This document shows positions 24,958 through 33,563 of a stretch of DNA of 58,032 nucleotides, piece after piece (the stretch's first letter is position 1; each line of letters starts with the position of its first letter). The position numbers and the translations under genes are program-made. This DNA comes from an uncultured Anaeroplasmataceae bacterium (GTDB lineage Bacteria > Bacillota_I > Bacilli_A > Acholeplasmatales > Anaeroplasmataceae), in the NCBI GenBank assembly GCA_944325695.1, contig CALVBA010000007.1, positions 1 to 58,032 on the forward strand, read 5' to 3'. Below the pieces are notes generated by a model. The model searched no databases. It was not told the DNA's origin and was given only the letters and a program-made list of their open reading frames with translations.

Positions 24958-27900
24958 GTGAAAAGAAAATTAAGTGCATTTTTAGCCGTACTTTTGATGA
25001 TTTTTTTAACTGGGTGTGATACTAACTTAGATGAAGTCTCATCTTCAACAGATACAACAGAATCAAGCGACTCAACTAGTGATGGTAATGATTCTAATCC
25101 TGATGAAGTGACTTTAAATAGTGTTTTAAGAGGAAATTCAGGAAAAGTTGGATACTATGGAAAAATTATTAAAACGGTAAATAGAACTAAACCAGAAGTA
25201 AGCAATGAAGGTTTAAGTGAATATCCAACTTATGGAAGTACTTTTAGTAAAACGGTTGAAGAACGTGAAGCAGTTGCTAAAGAAAATGATTATTTAAGAG
25301 CTTCTAGTAGCACATATGATGCTATGGATAAGGATGGTAATCTATATTTAAATGGTGAAAAATTAGATCGTCATTTATATAAGCATACAGCAGCAATCAC
25401 TAATTATGGAAGTGAAATCTCTGATGATGAAAAAGCCGTTGTTAAACAAATGACAATTACAAACCGTGCATACGGAAACTCTATTACAGGGTTATATGCT
25501 CCTGCAGGTGAAGTAATTAAAATTACTCTAAGTGCTGAAACATTAGCGAAAATCGGTTCATTAGAAGTTGTGATTGGACAAGCTGCAATGCGCGGTAATG
25601 AAAATGTAATTCCAACTTCAAAAGCATATACACGTATGCCTAAATTAGTTAATAAAATGACTGTTTCATCAGAAATTTCTTATGTAGGTAGTTTTTTAGG
25701 TGGACCAATTTATATTCGTCCAACTAAATCTGGAACATATAATTTTGATGTGGAGATTTCTGGTGCTTTAGAATATCAACATTATATTCATGGATATACA
25801 ACAGAAGAAGAGTATAATGCACGTAAAAACACAACAGTACCATATTTTGATTTTGAAGTATGGGATGATGGAGTAAGACATTCTGGATTATACTCTAATG
25901 TAAAACACTTAGATTATGAAAATATGGCTCAATCTGGCGAACTTTGGGAAAATATTCGCGGTGTTTCTAACCAATTTCCAACAGGATCATTAGCAAATAT
26001 AGGTATAAGTTTTATTTATGATACTTACGTTTTTGTAGGTGCAGCAGTAGCAATAGTTGGACAAAACTGGTGTAATTTACCACATAGCTGGCTTGTAGGA
26101 GCTCTAGATTATAAACAATTTACTAGCGAAGGTGCTTGGGGAGTTATTCACGAGTATAATCACCATTATCAAATATATGGACTACCAAATGGTGGAGAAG
26201 TTACAAATAATGCTGTAAGTTTAATTTCTTATATTTTATATACTAATATCTCATCTAAACGTACTGAAAGTGGCAGTACTTTAAGTTGGTGGAATAGATA
26301 TACTGTTCCTTCAATTTCATTAAAAGAAACAGTTGATAGAATGGATGGAACAGATTCACAATATGCTTTAAATGTATATGCCGACTTATTACACACTTTT
26401 GGACCGGATATCTTTATTAATGCTGCTAGATTAGGTTCTGGATCAACTAATAGTGACGTTTATTACAAAAATTTCTCTAATGCATCACAATATGATTTAA
26501 CATATTATTTTGAAGAAATGTTAAATATCACAATCAGTGATGATGTAAAACAAGAAATCCAATCTAAAAATTATCCTGTTTTTGTACCAGTAGCTTCACC
26601 ATATCAAACTGGTCGTAGTTATTTAAAAGACGGAGAAATCCAATTTAGTAATACAGTTCATCCGTTTATGATTGAGTATAAAAATGCTAAACTAATTGAT
26701 TTAAATTCACAATTAGTTGTACCTAATGGTGTATCTTATGAAGTTAAAGAAGTAACTGATCCAGAATATGGAACAATTACACGTGATTTAGAAAATAAAG
26801 CATTTACATATACACCTGATGAAAATAACATTTTATCTGGAAAAATTTATGTAACAATTACATTAACAAGTGATAATTCATTATTTGAACCACAAGATGT
26901 AGTATTACAAATGGAATTTAAACAAAAAAATACTGGTTTTGCATACACAACATATCAATATACAAGTGAAACAGCATATACTGATTTAACATTTGCTGAA
27001 GCTAATAATTTTGCTGGGTATGAAGAAGTTACATCAGGAATTACAAGCAACCTTAGCAATAAAAAAGCATATACAATTACCCTTTTAGAAGGAAAAATTT
27101 ATATGCCAACAGCTGGTAAATATCGCTTAGGAATTGCAGGTGCAAAAAATGTTTTTGTTTATACATCATTAAATAATCAAACTCCATATAAATTAACAAA
27201 CACGATAAGTCCATATGAAAAAGTAACGAATATCAATCAGGCTAAAGAGCCACAATTTGAAGATTTTACAGTAAATCAAGGAGATTATATTTATTTTAAA
27301 GCTTTAATTAATAATAATACATCAAGTGATAATGGATTTGTTCAATTTGCATTAGCTAAATATGATGAAAATGGCAATGTAGGATCATTTAGCACTGTTA
27401 ATGATAAATATATCGTACCGCAAGAATTAACATATAATGATGAACAATTTAGTGCTGACGCATACTATAAGCGTAATTATACTGCATCATATATCAATTA
27501 TCTATCTAGTGGATCTGCGACACTTTTATCATACAGTGAATCATTCTCACAATGGGATAATAGTTACAGTATTAATAATATTTTTGACGGTAATACTTCT
27601 ACTACATATCATAGTGCTAAAGGAAGTTTACAAGTGACAAAAGATAATCCATTTGAATTAGTAGTTGATGCTAATGAGACAAAATTTGTAAACTTTATTA
27701 AAATCTATGGATATAATAAAAAGGATTTTCCACATGTTCCAACTTCGTTTAAGTTATATGGTGGAACATCATTAGATGATATGAAACTTTTAGGTGACTA
27801 TGAAAATGTTAATATAGTTGAATCACGAAATGTTATTGTTAATTTCAATCCGACACTTATTAGATATTACAAATTAGTTATCACTGAAACTTCAACTTTT

Positions 27901-28308
27901 TCTGATGGAAATGTTGTTCCAAGCGATTTTATTGCAATTTCTCATATTGATTTAGGATTAGAAGCACAAGCTAAACAATATTCAATTGATAGTTCATTTG
28001 TAAAATACTCAGCTGATTTTATTGTTAAAAATGATCGCTTATCAACTTTTGGACATTATTTCCAATCAACTAACGGTGTATTTGAAGTAAACTTTACAGG
28101 TTCTAAGTTTGGGTTCTATACACATCAAGATGATAATTTAATTTTAGAAATTCAAATCAATGATGGAGAATATGAACGTGTAATGATTGATAAATATACA
28201 GACTATCAGTTATCATATTTTAATAATCAATTAACATATGGTAAAAATAAAGTTCGAGTACGTGTTATTTCAGGAACATTAAATTTAGATTCCTTTATCA
28301 TTGGATAA
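24958..28308 (+). CDS. M60-family (enhancin/mucinase-like) metallopeptidase lipoprotein
   Basis: This 1116-residue surface lipoprotein has lipobox LTGC (near residue 20) and an acidic Ser/Thr linker. The N-terminal beta region lies at 100-330. The gluzincin catalytic core has HEYNHHYQ (HExxH near 398-402) followed by GGEV, a candidate third ligand, about 10 residues later. After the core come beta-sandwich modules, a discoidin/F5-8-type carbohydrate-binding domain near 860-1010 (YSINNIFDGNTSTTYH), and a final beta domain. M60 enzymes cut O-glycosylated mucin-type proteins. Start is GTG 24958 after AAAGGAAG. It is predicted to act on host mucus from the cell surface. Confidence 0.93.
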   Translation: MKRKLSAFLAVLLMIFLTGCDTNLDEVSSSTDTTESSDSTSDGNDSNPDEVTLNSVLRGNSGKVGYYGKIIKTVNRTKPEVSNEGLSEYPTYGSTFSKTVEEREAVAKENDYLRASSSTYDAMDKDGNLYLNGEKLDRHLYKHTAAITNYGSEISDDEKAVVKQMTITNRAYGNSITGLYAPAGEVIKITLSAETLAKIGSLEVVIGQAAMRGNENVIPTSKAYTRMPKLVNKMTVSSEISYVGSFLGGPIYIRPTKSGTYNFDVEISGALEYQHYIHGYTTEEEYNARKNTTVPYFDFEVWDDGVRHSGLYSNVKHLDYENMAQSGELWENIRGVSNQFPTGSLANIGISFIYDTYVFVGAAVAIVGQNWCNLPHSWLVGALDYKQFTSEGAWGVIHEYNHHYQIYGLPNGGEVTNNAVSLISYILYTNISSKRTESGSTLSWWNRYTVPSISLKETVDRMDGTDSQYALNVYADLLHTFGPDIFINAARLGSGSTNSDVYYKNFSNASQYDLTYYFEEMLNITISDDVKQEIQSKNYPVFVPVASPYQTGRSYLKDGEIQFSNTVHPFMIEYKNAKLIDLNSQLVVPNGVSYEVKEVTDPEYGTITRDLENKAFTYTPDENNILSGKIYVTITLTSDNSLFEPQDVVLQMEFKQKNTGFAYTTYQYTSETAYTDLTFAEANNFAGYEEVTSGITSNLSNKKAYTITLLEGKIYMPTAGKYRLGIAGAKNVFVYTSLNNQTPYKLTNTISPYEKVTNINQAKEPQFEDFTVNQGDYIYFKALINNNTSSDNGFVQFALAKYDENGNVGSFSTVNDKYIVPQELTYNDEQFSADAYYKRNYTASYINYLSSGSATLLSYSESFSQWDNSYSINNIFDGNTSTTYHSAKGSLQVTKDNPFELVVDANETKFVNFIKIYGYNKKDFPHVPTSFKLYGGTSLDDMKLLGDYENVNIVESRNVIVNFNPTLIRYYKLVITETSTFSDGNVVPSDFIAISHIDLGLEAQAKQYSIDSSFVKYSADFIVKNDRLSTFGHYFQSTNGVFEVNFTGSKFGFYTHQDDNLILEIQINDGEYERVMIDKYTDYQLSYFNNQLTYGKNKVRVRVISGTLNLDSFIIG

Positions 28309-28342
28309 AAAAGAACGTAGCATTATGCTACGCTCTTTTTTT
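28309..28342 (+). terminator. Terminator after the M60 peptidase gene
   Basis: gcgtagcat/atgctacg-type arms (aagaacgtagca/tgctacgctctt) are followed by a T run. Confidence 0.88.
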
Positions 28343-28406
28343 ATATCTATTATAAGATTAATTAAATTATTTTTAAAAATAAGACTAATAAATATTACTA
28401 GAAGTA

Positions 28407-29279
28407 TTAATTTTCTAATTTGGATAATCTGTATGTTAAAATAGCTCCTAAAGTGAATAAAATAATTCCAATAAGAACTTGTAGTAGATTGATTCCAAAA
28501 GAATTAGCGGCAAAAACTTCTTTAATCACATCTAATTGATTGTAGAAAATTCCTACAATTGAAGAAACAACAAAACCGATGATTCCATAGTAAGTATTAA
28601 TTTCATAATGTTTAAGAAGATATTTTAAGATAATTGAAATAACAACAATTCCAAGTAAACACCCAATACCAAATGGAATTAAAACAAAAGCATTATGCCA
28701 AAAGTTATTAAATGAGATGATATTTTTAATAGTGTTTAAAATAGGCTCATAAAATCCTAATAACATTAATAAAAGTGATCCACTAATTCCAGGAATAATC
28801 ATTGCTGCAGCTGCTAAAATTCCAATTAAAAATAATATCACAACCATAATAAAATCTAGGTTTTCAAAGTTTACTTGTTCAGTATTGGGATTTAAAAAAG
28901 TAAAAGTTAAAATAATTCCCATCGTAATAATTAAAGTAATTATATTATAAATTGTTATTTTGTGATTTTTTACCTTATTATATAATAATTTAAAACCACC
29001 AATAATTAATCCTGTAAAAAATAAAATTGTCGCTAATGGTGCTTGATTTAAAGCTAAAGGAATTAAAATACTCCCCACTCCAATCGATGTGATAGCTCCT
29101 AAACCAAAGAAAACAAGAAAAAAGAAATTTTCTTTTATTCCTTTAATGATATTACTTAAAATGTCGATAATACGCTCATAGACACCACAAATGATAGCTA
29201 GTGTTCCCCCACTTACACCAGGAATGATATTGCCGATTCCTACAATAACTCCTTTAATAAAATTCAATAAATGTCCCAT
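28407..29279 (-). CDS. DUF368 undecaprenyl-phosphate transporter (PopT type)
   Basis: This 290-residue polytopic membrane protein has about eight helices and two copies of a proline/glycine motif: IIPGVSGGTLAIICGVYERI near residue 18 and IIPGISGSLLLMLLGFYEPIL near 165. That inverted duplication defines DUF368, members of which recycle undecaprenyl phosphate to the cytosolic face for wall synthesis. It is transcribed alone on the minus strand, with its ribosome site AAAGGAT just upstream of the ATG. The convergent M60 gene ends at 28308. Confidence 0.9.
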   Translation of the reverse strand: MGHLLNFIKGVIVGIGNIIPGVSGGTLAIICGVYERIIDILSNIIKGIKENFFFLVFFGLGAITSIGVGSILIPLALNQAPLATILFFTGLIIGGFKLLYNKVKNHKITIYNIITLIITMGIILTFTFLNPNTEQVNFENLDFIMVVILFLIGILAAAAMIIPGISGSLLLMLLGFYEPILNTIKNIISFNNFWHNAFVLIPFGIGCLLGIVVISIILKYLLKHYEINTYYGIIGFVVSSIVGIFYNQLDVIKEVFAANSFGINLLQVLIGIILFTLGAILTYRLSKLEN

Positions 29280-29535
29280 ATTTATAATCCTTTCTTGATT
29301 TTAAATTATTATACCACAGTTAACATTGTTTTAAAATATATAAAATTTTTTTGTAATTATTATATAAAAATAGTATAATAAAAGCATATAAAAAATTTAA
29401 ACTAAAGGCTAGATATTGATTAATTAAATATGCTATGTGAAAATTAATTTAGTACAAGCTTGTGATATATAAAATTAGTTTAATGTTTCAAAATGATATC
29501 TTGTTATATCTGAAAAATAAATTATAGGAGTTTTT

Positions 29536-30879
29536 ATGGATACAAAAAGAAAATATGGTTTAATTACAGCTATTAGTACTGTAGTGGGGATAGTAATTGG
29601 AAGTGGGGTTTTCTTTAAATCAAGTGCGATTTTAGAAAAAACAGAAGGTAATTTGGCATATTCTTTATTAGCGTGGTTAATTGGTGGAGTAATAATGCTA
29701 ATAAGTGCTTATGCGATTGGAATTGTTTCATCGCGTGTAGAAAGAAATAATGGTGTAGTTGATTATGTAGAAGAATCATCAAATCGTTTTTGTGGTTATC
29801 TAGTTGCCAACTATTTAACATTTATTTATTATCCTATATTAGTAAGTATAGTGTGTTATTTATCAGCAAATTATGTTCTTGTGCTATTTGGATTGAATCA
29901 AAGTCTAATTTGGTTATTTGTAATTATCTTATTTTTAATTTCATTTATTACCAATATCTTTTCACCAGTTATCGCAGGATATTTTCAAGTTTCCACAACG
30001 ATTGTAAAGGTAATTCCCATTTTTGTAATTGCTATTATTGGTACTATTTATGGTATTACAACAGGAAATACATATGATTCATTGATTTCATTTGTTCCAT
30101 CATATCAACCTGATGGTTCTAATACTGTTATTACGACCTCATTTTCATTGTTAAGTGCTGTTTTAAGTACATCATTTGCTTATGAAGGATGGATTATCGC
30201 TACATCTATTAATCACGAGATCAAAGATTCTAAACGTAATTTACCTAAAGCATTAATAATTGGTTCGTTTATTGTAGTATTAGTATATCTATTATATTAT
30301 TTAGGTTTATCAAGTGTTTTATCGAATGAAGAAGTATTAATATTCGGTAACAACTCACCAATTGTTGCGATTGAAAGATTGTTTGGACCGTATTTTAAAT
30401 TAATATTTAATTTAATTGTTGTTATATCATGTTTGGGGGCATTAAATGGTCTAACGATGGCCTCAATTCGTGGTATGCACTCGATTGCTGTGCGTAATAA
30501 TGGTCCTAAGATTGATTTATTTAAAAATATTAATCCTAAAACAGATACTAATTTACCAAGTGGATTAGTAGGGTTTTTAATATCTTTAATCTGGCTTGGA
30601 TTCTGGTATTTGTCTTTTGAAGGAATTATTCCATCATTTTCATTTGATGAATTATCAATTGCCATTTTATATATATCATATATCGCTATTTATATTCATA
30701 TTATGCGTAAATACCACGATTTGGGTTTTTTCAAACGTTTTGTAATACCTATTTTAGCAATAATGTGCGCCATCTTTTTATCAGTAGCATCTATTTTGGA
30801 AGCAGGATTTATCTTTTTCTTAATTTTAGTCGTGACTATTTTAGGAATAATGGTTTTATTTTATAAAAAAGATGTCTAG
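29536..30879 (+). CDS. APC-family amino acid permease
   Basis: This 447-residue membrane protein has about 12 helices. The first carries the APC substrate-binding motif GIVIGSGVFFK (residues 17-27), and helix 6 has the motif FAYEGWIIATSINHEIKDSKRN typical of LAT/APC exchangers. It may move neutral amino acids; the substrate cannot be set. TAGGAG precedes the ATG. It overlaps the next gene by eight bases. A 255-base leader upstream (29280-29535) holds a TATAAT-like box at about 29371 but no known riboswitch. Confidence 0.9.
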   Translation: MDTKRKYGLITAISTVVGIVIGSGVFFKSSAILEKTEGNLAYSLLAWLIGGVIMLISAYAIGIVSSRVERNNGVVDYVEESSNRFCGYLVANYLTFIYYPILVSIVCYLSANYVLVLFGLNQSLIWLFVIILFLISFITNIFSPVIAGYFQVSTTIVKVIPIFVIAIIGTIYGITTGNTYDSLISFVPSYQPDGSNTVITTSFSLLSAVLSTSFAYEGWIIATSINHEIKDSKRNLPKALIIGSFIVVLVYLLYYLGLSSVLSNEEVLIFGNNSPIVAIERLFGPYFKLIFNLIVVISCLGALNGLTMASIRGMHSIAVRNNGPKIDLFKNINPKTDTNLPSGLVGFLISLIWLGFWYLSFEGIIPSFSFDELSIAILYISYIAIYIHIMRKYHDLGFFKRFVIPILAIMCAIFLSVASILEAGFIFFLILVVTILGIMVLFYKKDV

Positions 30880-31567
30880 TCCTCGCTTATTAACCTATAT
30901 TAAAAATACATTAAACATAAAGCGACAAGAAGCAATTGACTTAATTGTTAGTGGACGAATTTTAGTAAATAATAAGCAAGAACAATTAAGTTATCGCGTT
31001 TTAGATTTTGATGTAATCACAAAAGATGGTCTTAAGGTTAACCCAAGAACTCAATTTACTTATTTAGCTTTTAATAAACCAGTAGGAATTACATGTACTA
31101 ATGATTCTAATGTCAATAGTAGTATAGTTAATTTTCTTAACTATAAAACAAGAATTTATCCAGTGGGACGTTTAGATAAAGATTCGTGTGGGTTAATTTT
31201 ATTGACTGATGATGGTGCTTTTACTAATATGATTATTAACGGTAATCATGATGTAGAAAAAGAATATCTTGTACGAGTTGATAAAAAAATAAATCAAGAA
31301 TTGTTGGATAATTTATCTAGTGGAGTTTTAATTTTAGGAGTTACAACCAAACCATGTAAAACTTTTTATGTTGATGAATATTCTTTTAGAATTATTTTAA
31401 CACAAGGATTGAATCGTCAAATTAGAAGAATGTGTAAAGTTTTTGGTTATGAAGTTTGTTTTTTAAAACGAATTCGTATTCAAAATGTCTATTTGGATAT
31501 TAAAGAAGGAGAATATCGCCCTTTAACATCAGAAGAATTAAGTATTTTAAAAGGTCAAAAAAGTTGA
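30872..31567 (+). CDS. 16S/23S rRNA pseudouridine synthase (RsuA/RluB family)
   Basis: This 231-residue protein has an N-terminal S4 RNA-binding domain (about 3-45) and a pseudouridine synthase catalytic domain. The GRLDKDSCGLILLTDDG motif contains the catalytic Asp. RQIRRMCKVFGY near 190 is the family's C-terminal signature. Whether it modifies 16S (RsuA) or 23S rRNA (RluB/RluF) cannot be decided; FNKPVGITCT leans to the RluF/RluB group. Its ATG lies inside the end of the permease gene, so translation is coupled. Confidence 0.9.
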   Translation: MSSPRLLTYIKNTLNIKRQEAIDLIVSGRILVNNKQEQLSYRVLDFDVITKDGLKVNPRTQFTYLAFNKPVGITCTNDSNVNSSIVNFLNYKTRIYPVGRLDKDSCGLILLTDDGAFTNMIINGNHDVEKEYLVRVDKKINQELLDNLSSGVLILGVTTKPCKTFYVDEYSFRIILTQGLNRQIRRMCKVFGYEVCFLKRIRIQNVYLDIKEGEYRPLTSEELSILKGQKS

Positions 31568-31578
31568 CCTTTTTTTTA
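31550..31578 (+). terminator. Terminator overlapping the pseudouridine synthase stop
   Basis: The stem aaaggtca/ttgacctttt, with the stop codon TGA in the second arm, is followed by a T run. Confidence 0.85.
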
Positions 31579-31610
31579 TTGTCGCATATATATAACTAAG
31601 GGGTGTAATT

Positions 31611-31991
31611 GTGGCTAATTTAGATGATTTTAAATCTTTCGTTAAGAAATATGATAAAATAAAAGATGATGTCATTAATAATAAGCGCACCTGGCAAAGT
31701 CTTTATGAGCAATGGAGTATTTTAGGAGAAGAAGATAAAATTTGGGAACCATATAAAAATAGTGAAGTAAAAGAAGAAAGAGCTAATCTTAATATTCCTT
31801 ATTTAAACCAAGATAGTTTAAAAACGGTTATTAGCTATGCTAAAAAGATAAAACCAGAAACAGTAACAAATACAATTAATTCGATTCAAAAAATATTAGC
31901 GTTAATTGGTGGTTTTACTGGAGGTAAAGAAGTAGCAAATACAAAAACAGGCGATCCACTTTTTGATAAGAACTTAGATGATTGGTATTAA
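31611..31991 (+). CDS. ylbD: YlbD-like protein (spore coat-associated family)
   Basis: This 126-residue protein is mostly helical. It has the N-terminal FKSFVKKYDKIKDDVINNKRTWQSLYEQW motif shared by YlbD proteins and a C-terminal FDKNLDDWY that recalls the family's D-W-Y ending. Bacillus YlbD is a spore coat-associated protein. The start is GTG 31611 with AAGGGGTG upstream. The assignment gains weight because ylbE, ylbF and ylbG follow in the Bacillus order. Confidence 0.82.
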   Translation: MANLDDFKSFVKKYDKIKDDVINNKRTWQSLYEQWSILGEEDKIWEPYKNSEVKEERANLNIPYLNQDSLKTVISYAKKIKPETVTNTINSIQKILALIGGFTGGKEVANTKTGDPLFDKNLDDWY

Positions 31992-31995
31992 AATA

Positions 31996-32208
31996 ATGCA
32001 TAAGATTTATCAAAATAGGGAATATTTAGAGTATTTGCGATATCATCCTGAATGGTATAAGATTTTATATCATGATGAAAGTAAAATAGATGAATTTATT
32101 AATGTTTGTAAAAAGGATTTAAAGCTTACTTTTAATGACCGCTTAGAAAAAATTAAAGATCAAATGCTATTTCTTAATTCTCTAAAAAGCTTTTTGACTA
32201 AAAAATAG
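31996..32208 (+). CDS. ylbE: YlbE-like small protein
   Basis: This 70-residue protein matches YlbE by size, position and the N-terminal EYLRYHPEWYKILYHDES block, where YlbE has an HPxWYRxL-type motif. It starts four bases after the ylbD stop; an alternative ATG at 31978 overlaps ylbD. Neither start has a strong ribosome site, so coupling to ylbD is likely. The function is unknown. The promoter for ylbF lies in its 3' end. Confidence 0.72.
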   Translation: MHKIYQNREYLEYLRYHPEWYKILYHDESKIDEFINVCKKDLKLTFNDRLEKIKDQMLFLNSLKSFLTKK

Positions 32209-32222
32209 TTTTATTGTATAAT
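32194..32222 (+). promoter_or_regulatory. Promoter for ylbF-ylbG
   Basis: TTGACT (32194-32199), a 17-base spacer and TATAAT (32217-32222) begin inside the last codons of ylbE. This gives ylbFG expression independent of ylbDE. Confidence 0.8.
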
Positions 32223-32238
32223 TTATACTGGTGATGAT

Positions 32239-32652
32239 ATGGAATATATGGATATTATGTTTAAAGCTTATGATGTCGCAGATGAAATAAAAAAAACTCC
32301 GACATATTTATCATTAATAGCTTTAAAAAAAAGAATTGAATGTGAAAAAAGTACTTTATTAAAGGAATTCAAAGAAGCAAAAGAAAAGTATTACGAAGCT
32401 TTAAAATATGGAAATTATCACCCAGATTTAAAAAAATATCAAGCTAATTTAATGGCGATAAAAACAAAGCTATTTAACGATGATTTAGTTTTTGAATATA
32501 AAAATTTAGAAAGACAATTACAACAACAGTTAAACAATATTACTAATCAAATTAAAAAAGTAGTATCAGAGGAGATTGCGTTAGTAAATGAATTAGGTTT
32601 TTTAGAAAAGAGGGGTAAAAATGGCTGTAAAAAGACAGGCGATAGTCATTAA
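32239..32652 (+). CDS. ylbF: YlbF-family regulator (RNase Y specificity factor)
   Basis: This 137-residue helical protein of the YlbF/YmcA family has the N-terminal AYDVADEIKKTPTYL motif and a long amphipathic coiled coil (residues 30-120). In Bacillus YlbF forms the Y-complex with YmcA and YaaT, which directs RNase Y and affects competence, sporulation and biofilm. GGTGATG precedes the ATG. It overlaps ylbG by 32 bases. The C-terminal tail is shorter than in Bacillus and lacks the Cys pair expected for an iron-sulfur ligand, apart from one Cys near the end (NGCKK). Confidence 0.85.
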   Translation: MEYMDIMFKAYDVADEIKKTPTYLSLIALKKRIECEKSTLLKEFKEAKEKYYEALKYGNYHPDLKKYQANLMAIKTKLFNDDLVFEYKNLERQLQQQLNNITNQIKKVVSEEIALVNELGFLEKRGKNGCKKTGDSH

Positions 32653-32848
32653 TTTTGATGATTCTTTCAATGTCGATGCTTTTGATAAAACAATTTTTAA
32701 CGTATATTATATTTCCAAAAAATTACGTTATTGCATTGTTTATTTTGATTGTGAAAAATATGATGCAGTTAAACATATTTTATCACGCATGCGTGGGATT
32801 AAAAGTTATAATGATTCTCTTTTTGAAGTTGAAAAAATTGTTTTTTAA
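32621..32848 (+). CDS. ylbG: YlbG-family protein
   Basis: This 75-residue protein is close to the YlbG/DUF2129 family: KRQAIVINFDD at the start, then the strand-helix core with KKLRYCIVYFDCEK and the HILSRMRGIK motif. GAGGGGT precedes the ATG, which lies inside the end of ylbF. The size (75-95 residues) is typical. The role is unknown; it always travels with ylbF. Confidence 0.9.
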   Translation: MAVKRQAIVINFDDSFNVDAFDKTIFNVYYISKKLRYCIVYFDCEKYDAVKHILSRMRGIKSYNDSLFEVEKIVF

Positions 32849-32850
32849 TA

Positions 32851-32878
32851 AAGAAAGATTTAATCTTTCTTTTTTTTA
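32851..32878 (+). terminator. Terminator after ylbG
   Basis: aagaaagatt/aatctttctt with a two-base loop is followed by nine T. Confidence 0.9.
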
Positions 32879-32900
32879 TTACTATGTTAAGTAAAAATAC

Positions 32901-32929
32901 TTGACAATGGTTGAATAATATATTATAAT
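32901..32929 (+). promoter_or_regulatory. Consensus promoter of rpsP
   Basis: TTGACA (32901-32906), a 17-base spacer and TATAAT (32924-32929) are a perfect sigma-A promoter upstream of ribosomal protein S16. Confidence 0.92.
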
Positions 32930-32971
32930 AAGCGAGAATTAAAAATAAAATATTAAAAGGAGTTATTATAT

Positions 32972-33232
32972 ATGGTAAAATTAAGATTACAAAGATTTGG
33001 TGCTAAAAAGAATCCACAATATCGTATCGTTGCTGCTGATTCAAGATGCCCACGTGATGGAAAATTCTTAGAAATCGTTGGAACTTACAATGCAGTTGCT
33101 AATCCAGCTATTGTAAATATCAATGAAGAATTAGCTATCAAATGGTTAAAAAATGGAGCTCAACCAACTGAGACAGTTAAAAATTTATTCTCTAAACAAG
33201 GAATCATCAAAAAATTTAATGAATCTAAATAA
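32972..33232 (+). CDS. rpsP: 30S ribosomal protein S16
   Basis: The 86-residue protein has the invariant start [19 protein letters not shown], followed by [19 protein letters not shown] and [17 protein letters not shown]. All are conserved S16 motifs. AAAGGAG is well spaced before the ATG. It heads the rpsP-khpA unit; in Bacillus the same cluster continues with rimM-trmD-rplS, which here follow only after addB and addA. Confidence 0.98.
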   Translation: MVKLRLQRFGAKKNPQYRIVAADSRCPRDGKFLEIVGTYNAVANPAIVNINEELAIKWLKNGAQPTETVKNLFSKQGIIKKFNESK

Positions 33233-33247
33233 TTAGAGGCTTTGTTT

Positions 33248-33496
33248 ATGATTAATTTCGAAGACTTAATTAAAACATTAGTTTCACCATTAGTTTTAAA
33301 AAGTGATGATGTTGTTGTTAAGAGTTCTTCAGATGATGAAGGGTTATTAACTATCCAGGTGCTAGTCAATAAAGACGATTTAGGGCGTGTTATCGGTAAA
33401 GGTGGTAAATTAGCCCAAGCGATTCGCACGATTGCCTATGCTGGTGCTTCTAAAGAAGGAAAGAAAATTAAAGTTAATATTGATTCTTTAGACTAA
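33248..33496 (+). CDS. khpA: KH-domain RNA-binding protein KhpA (YlqC)
   Basis: This 82-residue single KH domain has the GxxG loop in DLGRVIGKGGKLAQAIR (near 50-65) and the C-terminal strand EGKKIKVNID. KhpA acts with KhpB in cell-wall growth and small-RNA binding. The TTG at 33242 is in frame, but the ATG at 33248 has AGAGG nine bases upstream and gives the usual length. It lies 15 bases after rpsP and ends at a terminator. Confidence 0.94.
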   Translation: MINFEDLIKTLVSPLVLKSDDVVVKSSSDDEGLLTIQVLVNKDDLGRVIGKGGKLAQAIRTIAYAGASKEGKKIKVNIDSLD

Positions 33497-33526
33497 AACC
33501 GATTTTATATCGGTTTTTGTTTTTTT
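33496..33526 (+). terminator. Terminator after khpA
   Basis: aaaccgat/atcggttt with loop tttat is followed by ttgttttttt. It separates rpsP-khpA from addBA. Confidence 0.88.
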
Positions 33527-33563
33527 AATGGCTTTTTTTTGATATAATTTTAATTAGGTGATT

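Noticed and set aside
29280-29535. Riboswitch in the leader of the APC permease
   Set aside because: I could not find conserved elements of the lysine, glycine, T-box or SAM classes; the AT-rich leader shows no strong stem-loop set.
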